Part shown: piece by piece, positions 35,216-39,759 of the stretch | Layout: each line of letters begins with the position of its first letter | Position numbering within the stretch: position 1 is the stretch's first letter | Source of the DNA: Deltaproteobacteria bacterium | GTDB lineage: Bacteria; Myxococcota; Myxococcia; Myxococcales; SZAS-1 | Reading direction: 5' to 3' | Assembly: GCA_018266075.1 (NCBI GenBank) | Contig: JAFEBB010000069.1 | Location: forward strand, 1 to 39,759 | DNA length: 39,759 nucleotides | Translations under genes and position numbers: made by a program | Notes under the pieces: generated by a model | The model's database searches: none | Told to the model about the DNA's origin: nothing | What the model saw: only the letters and a program-made list of their open reading frames with translations

Positions 35216-36631
35216 TCAGCCGCGTCGACGGAAGGCCGCGGCGTAGAAGCCGTCGGTCCCGTGACGGTGCGGCCACAGCCGCAGATCGCGCTCCACGCCG
35301 AGCGAGGCAGCGAGCGGCCCAAGCAGCTCCTGCACGGGCACGCGATCGAAGCCCGGCAGCGCCGCGGCGGCCACCACGTCCTCGTTCTCCACCCGGGCCA
35401 GCGAGCAGGTGGCGTAGATGAGCAGCCCGCCGGGCTTGCAGAGTCGGGAGAAGCGCTCGAGCAGCGTCTTCTGCAGCGCGGCAAAGCGTGGCAGATCGTC
35501 GGGCGAGAGGCGCCATCGCGCGTCAGGATTGCGCCGGAGCGCGCCGAGGCCCGAGCACGGGGCGTCGACCAGCACACGGTCCGCGCGGCCCACGAGATCC
35601 GTGAGCGCCACGTCGGCGTGTTCGTCGGCGGGGATCTGCTTCGAGCGGATGATGGAGACACCGGCCCGGCGCGCGCGGGGCTTGAGCTCCTCCAGCCGCG
35701 GACCGTCGACGTCGAGGGCGAAGAGCTGCCCCTGGTTCCGCATCATGGCCGCGAGCGCGAGGCTCTTGCCGCCCGCCCCCGCGCACGCGTCGACCACCTG
35801 CTCGCCCGGGCGCGCGCCCGTGAGCAGCGCCAGGAGCTGGCTCCCCTCGTCCTGCAGCTCGAAGAGCCCGGACTGGAACGCGCGCAGCCCGAAGGCATTC
35901 ACCCGCGTCTCGAGGTGGAGGGCCCAGGGCGAGTACTTGCCCGGCTCGGCGTGGACGCCTTCCGTCTTCAGCGCCTGCAGCAGCGCCTCGCGACCTCCCT
36001 TGAGCAGGTTCGCGCGCCCGGTCAGCGGTCCGCGGGAATTCAGCGTCTGCAGGAGCGCGAGCGACTCGTCGCGGCCGAGCTCGCGCAGGAGCAGCTCCGC
36101 GAGGAACGGTGGCACCGAGCCCTGAACGGCGACGCGCTCGGCATCGGGCATGCCCTCGAGCGCGGCGGGCAGGCTGGCGACGACGTCGAGCACGCCCTTC
36201 TCCGCGTGCCGCAACCCGGCGCCTTGCTCCACCCGCTCTCGCGGCTCGCCCTCGAGGACGCGCGCACCCGCAAGCCGGATCGTGTCGCGCTCGACCGAGG
36301 TGAGCGACTTGGCGGCGCCGCCGAGGCCCTTCTGGATGGCGAAGTCGAGCGTCGCCTTCCGGCGCAGCACGGCGTACACCCGCTCCGCCACCGCGCGGCG
36401 CTCGTTCGAATACAGCCGCTGCTCGCGGCGGAGCACGCGCTCGAGCACCCGGTCGGCGAGGTGCCGCTCCTGGAGGATCGCGCCCAGGCACTCGAGCGCC
36501 GCGGCCCGGACGAGGTCCTCGCGGAGGGGCCGCTCGGCGAGCGTGTTGCCAGCCCGGCGGTTGGCGCGCTTCTTCTCGCGGCGACCATCCGGGCGCTTGG
36601 TCTTCTGGTTTCGCTTGGCGGGACGGGCCAT
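35216..36631 (-). CDS. RsmB/NOP-family rRNA (cytosine-5) methyltransferase
   Basis: The protein has 471 residues. The N-terminal NusB-like domain (AALECLGAILQERHLADRVLER, LYSNERRAVAERVYAVLRR) is followed by the SAM-binding DACAGAGGKSLALAA and the two catalytic cysteines: DAPCSGLGALRRNPDARWRL and LIYATCSLARVENEDVV. RsmB methylates C967 of 16S rRNA in E. coli; related enzymes act at other rRNA sites. The N-terminus is very basic (MARPAKRNQKTKRPDG...), suited to RNA binding. It is divergent from the DegP gene. Confidence 0.9.
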   Translation of the reverse strand: MARPAKRNQKTKRPDGRREKKRANRRAGNTLAERPLREDLVRAAALECLGAILQERHLADRVLERVLRREQRLYSNERRAVAERVYAVLRRKATLDFAIQKGLGGAAKSLTSVERDTIRLAGARVLEGEPRERVEQGAGLRHAEKGVLDVVASLPAALEGMPDAERVAVQGSVPPFLAELLLRELGRDESLALLQTLNSRGPLTGRANLLKGGREALLQALKTEGVHAEPGKYSPWALHLETRVNAFGLRAFQSGLFELQDEGSQLLALLTGARPGEQVVDACAGAGGKSLALAAMMRNQGQLFALDVDGPRLEELKPRARRAGVSIIRSKQIPADEHADVALTDLVGRADRVLVDAPCSGLGALRRNPDARWRLSPDDLPRFAALQKTLLERFSRLCKPGGLLIYATCSLARVENEDVVAAAALPGFDRVPVQELLGPLAASLGVERDLRLWPHRHGTDGFYAAAFRRRG

Positions 36632-36700
36632 GGGCGGCGCACTCTACCCGACGAAGCCGCCGGCCGCCCCTTCGACTGCACGGGCATCGGGGCCTGTTCT

Positions 36701-36724
36701 GCACGCAACGCGTGCGCAGCGTTG
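36701..36724 (+). promoter_or_regulatory. Two overlapping alternative hairpins before the DegP start
   Basis: GCACGC-AAC-GCGTGC (36701-36715) and CAACGC-GTGCGCA-GCGTTG (36706-36724) share bases, so only one can form. The second arm ends at the GGAG just before the ATG at 36729. They might regulate translation of the protease, but GGAG lies only one base from the ATG and so is a weak ribosome site. Confidence 0.35.
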
Positions 36725-36728
36725 GAGC

Positions 36729-38117
<1,389 letters not shown>

Positions 38118-38208
38118 GGCCGGGCGACGGGCAGGCGGGCGGCGTGGATTGCACCGGTGCCGAATCCGAATAGAGTGCCGCGCTCTCCGAAGGTGGCTCG
38201 CCCTGCCC

Positions 38209-38796
38209 ATGCGCTCCCGCACCGCCGAGGATCTGGGCGGCCGGTGTCCGCGCTGCTACCTGCTGCCGTGCCTCTGCCCGGAGGTGCCCACGCTTCAGCC
38301 GCGGCTGGAGGTGGTGGTGATTCGCCACTTCCTCGAGGCGCTCAAGGGCACCAACTCCGCGCGCTGGGCCATGCTCGCGCTGCCCAACAGCCAGGTGCAC
38401 GAGTACGGCCTGCTGGATGCGCCACTCAAAGTTAACGAACTGGTTACACCCGACACCTGGGTGCTCTTCCCCATGGCGGAGCCCACGCCGGCCCCCGCGG
38501 TTCCGCCCAGGCGCGTGCTGATGCTGGACGGCAGCTGGACGCAGGCGCGGCGCATGTTCCAGCGCATCCCGTCTCTGCGAGGCCTGCCCAAGCTCTCGCT
38601 GCCGCCGCCGCCCATGCGGCCCCGGCTGCGCTCCGAGCACCTCGAGAGCGGCATGTCGACGATGGAGGCCATCGCGGCGGCCTACGACTTCGCCGGCGAG
38701 CCCCAGGTCAGCACGGCGTTGATCGAGCTGTATCTGAAGGCCGTCGACCGCGCTCAGGCGATCCGCGGGCGCAGGACCGTTCCCGGACAAAGCTGA
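38209..38796 (+). CDS. DTW-domain tRNA-uridine aminocarboxypropyltransferase (TapT type)
   Basis: The protein has 195 residues from ATG 38209, with AAGGTGG upstream; the longer frame is not supported. A cysteine cluster CPRCYLLPCLC lies at the start. The DTW-type core LMLDGSWTQARRM is present. In E. coli this family (YfiP/TapT) adds a 3-amino-3-carboxypropyl group to uridine in tRNA using SAM. The cysteines probably bind zinc. It follows the DegP gene by 91 bases and converges on a hydroxylase gene. Confidence 0.85.
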   Translation: MRSRTAEDLGGRCPRCYLLPCLCPEVPTLQPRLEVVVIRHFLEALKGTNSARWAMLALPNSQVHEYGLLDAPLKVNELVTPDTWVLFPMAEPTPAPAVPPRRVLMLDGSWTQARRMFQRIPSLRGLPKLSLPPPPMRPRLRSEHLESGMSTMEAIAAAYDFAGEPQVSTALIELYLKAVDRAQAIRGRRTVPGQS

Positions 38797-38799
38797 CCC

Positions 38800-39309
38800 T
38801 CAGCGCCGCACCTGCGCGCGCTTGCGGGTCGCGCGTCGCCTGGCCAATGGCCGCGTGCGTTGCCTGACCTTGCGCGTGCCCATCCAGTGATCCATCCACG
38901 GGCGCGAGATGCCCCAGTTCGCTTCGATATCGCGACCCATGTGGTGATCCACGTGCCAGGGCAGGTTCGCCTCGGCCCACGCGGGATCCAGGTGGGCGCG
39001 GCGGTGCACGTTGAAGTAGCGGACGATGGAGTACAGCACCGTGCCCGTGAAGAACGGCGCGATGGGAAGCAGCGGCACGTGCACGGCGGCGAGCGCGGCC
39101 AACCCCAGAGCCTCCTTCGTCGGCGCGTTCCAGCCCACGCCGAGCCGCTCGTAGTCCGGATCGTACATGCGGAAGCGCCGCGCGTTCCGGTGGTGGGTGC
39201 GCGCGTGCGAGGCCTCGCCGTCGTCGGCGCTGAGGCCATGGAGGACGTAGCGGTGGATGAGCCACTCGCCTGCGCTCGCGTAGAGAAGGCCGATGGGGAT
39301 GCCGATCAT
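38800..39309 (-). CDS. Membrane His-box hydroxylase/desaturase-type protein
   Basis: The protein has 169 residues from ATG 39309, the start that puts a membrane helix at the N-terminus. His clusters typical of the fatty-acid hydroxylase/sterol desaturase superfamily are present: EWLIHRYVLHG, HARTHHRN, FNVHRRAHLD and WHVDHHMGRD. These coordinate a di-iron centre that oxidises lipid substrates at the membrane. A second pair of helices lies at about 68-100. The C-terminus is very basic (GTRKVRQRTRPLARRRATRKRAQVRR), likely cytoplasmic. Close homologues may act on fatty acids or carotenoids; the substrate is not known. Confidence 0.82.
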   Translation of the reverse strand: MIGIPIGLLYASAGEWLIHRYVLHGLSADDGEASHARTHHRNARRFRMYDPDYERLGVGWNAPTKEALGLAALAAVHVPLLPIAPFFTGTVLYSIVRYFNVHRRAHLDPAWAEANLPWHVDHHMGRDIEANWGISRPWMDHWMGTRKVRQRTRPLARRRATRKRAQVRR

Positions 39310-39493
39310 CGAGCGGCAAGGTAACGCACCGCGATCGGCCGATGCGGCGCGGGGCGCTCGACCTGTCGCCGATCCGGCACGCGCAGTTCCCGATCGCTGA
39401 CATGCGACTCCAACCGGGGACCGATTGCTCGGTTGCTCGGGCAGACGCACCTCATGCTCGCCGGCAATTCGCTGGGCATGGAGGACGACGACA
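39310..39493. other. Divergent region between hydroxylase and DUF1059 genes
   Basis: Holds no gene. TTGCTCGG occurs twice in tandem near 39424-39439. GGAGG at about 39480 serves the downstream ATG. No clear promoter hexamers were identified. Confidence 0.4.
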
Positions 39494-39703
39494 ATGAAGG
39501 ACTTTCACTGCAAGGACATGGGCGGCAGCAGCTGCGACTTCATCGCGCGCGGCAACAACGACGAGGACGTGATCAAGCAGGCCAAGACCCACGCCCAGAG
39601 CGCGCACAAGATGCAGCTCTCGGCCGATCAGGAGAAGAAGGCGCGCACGCTCATCCACGACGAGAGCAGCGACGCGCACAAGAAGTCGATGGCGAAGGCC
39701 TAG
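39494..39703 (+). CDS. DUF1059-family small protein
   Basis: A 69-residue protein from ATG 39494 with GGAGG ten bases upstream. MKDFHCKDMGGSSCDFIARGNNDEDVIKQAKTHAQSAHKM follows the DUF1059 pattern (C-x-D-x-G, C-D-F-x-A-R-G, and a helix ending H-x-M). The family is small, cytoplasmic and of unknown function. It has no operon partner inside the window. Confidence 0.85.
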   Translation: MKDFHCKDMGGSSCDFIARGNNDEDVIKQAKTHAQSAHKMQLSADQEKKARTLIHDESSDAHKKSMAKA

Positions 39704-39715
39704 CTCCAATGCTGT

Positions 39716-39759
39716 TCACTTAGGCTTCGGCCGAGTGACCCACTTCTTGTCGTAGTTGC
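39716..39759 (-). CDS. C-terminal end of a minus-strand gene
   Basis: From the right edge the minus strand reads NYDKKWVTRPKPK and stops at TGA (39716-39718). Only 13 residues are visible, so no identity can be given. The frame is supported by GC-ending codons and close convergence with the DUF1059 gene, but a chance frame is possible. Confidence 0.45.
   Translation of the reverse strand, partial: NYDKKWVTRPKPK

Overview
The window is very GC-rich, with almost all codons ending in G or C. It carries several gene types typical of Myxococcota (delta-proteobacterial lineage): an FHA/AgmX-type protein preceded by giant TPR proteins, HRDVNP-type Ser/Thr kinases, MJ0042 zinc-ribbon proteins, and many low-complexity lipoproteins. 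I read it as a chromosomal segment of a myxobacterium or close relative. No prophage, IS element, CRISPR array, rRNA or tRNA was recognised.

Left end, 1-7452 (minus strand): an operon whose order matches the Myxococcus gliding-motility genes gltD-gltE-gltF-gltG (AgmU, AglT, GltF, PglI) or the paralogous spore-coat nfs genes. It encodes a 1214-residue periplasmic TPR protein, a TPR lipoprotein, two small secreted proteins that are paralogues of each other and sit in the gltF slot, and an FHA/transmembrane protein cut by the window edge. 7655-13466 (minus): aconitase, a beta/gamma-crystallin-like secreted protein, an MCE/MlaD protein and an MlaF ATPase without an MlaE permease.

13631-20319: an alpha/beta hydrolase that appears split in two frames, a family 2 glycosyltransferase, a zinc-ribbon membrane protein with about 20 MFGA-type repeats, a ComEA-like helix-hairpin-helix protein and aspartate kinase (lysC) with a good sigma-70-type promoter. 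20567-27778: two lipoproteins (one with three CxxCH haem motifs), a MaoC-like protein, an outer-membrane protein with alternating Asp/Lys blocks, an iron-type alcohol dehydrogenase, and a Ser/Thr kinase fused to PEGA and TonB-C domains.

27779-31343: an intergenic region with a 25-bp inverted repeat, then the RNase P RNA gene (rnpB), a small hypothetical gene, and a two-gene peptidase unit (calpain-like C2 and pyroglutamyl-peptidase-like C15). 31346-39759: a lipoprotein, recJ with an overlapping metallophosphoesterase, a YHS-domain protein, an RsmB/NOP-type rRNA methyltransferase, a DegP/HtrA protease, a DTW-domain (TapT-type) protein, a His-box membrane hydroxylase, a DUF1059 protein and the last codons of a minus-strand gene.

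The points most worth a second look are the duplicated gltF-slot proteins, the MFGA-repeat zinc-ribbon protein, the split hydrolase, the kinase-PEGA-TonB fusion, the two-peptidase unit, two islands of AT-ending codons inside otherwise GC-rich genes, and heptamer/GTGA repeat arrays in three intergenic regions. All functions come from reading motifs by eye; no database search was run.
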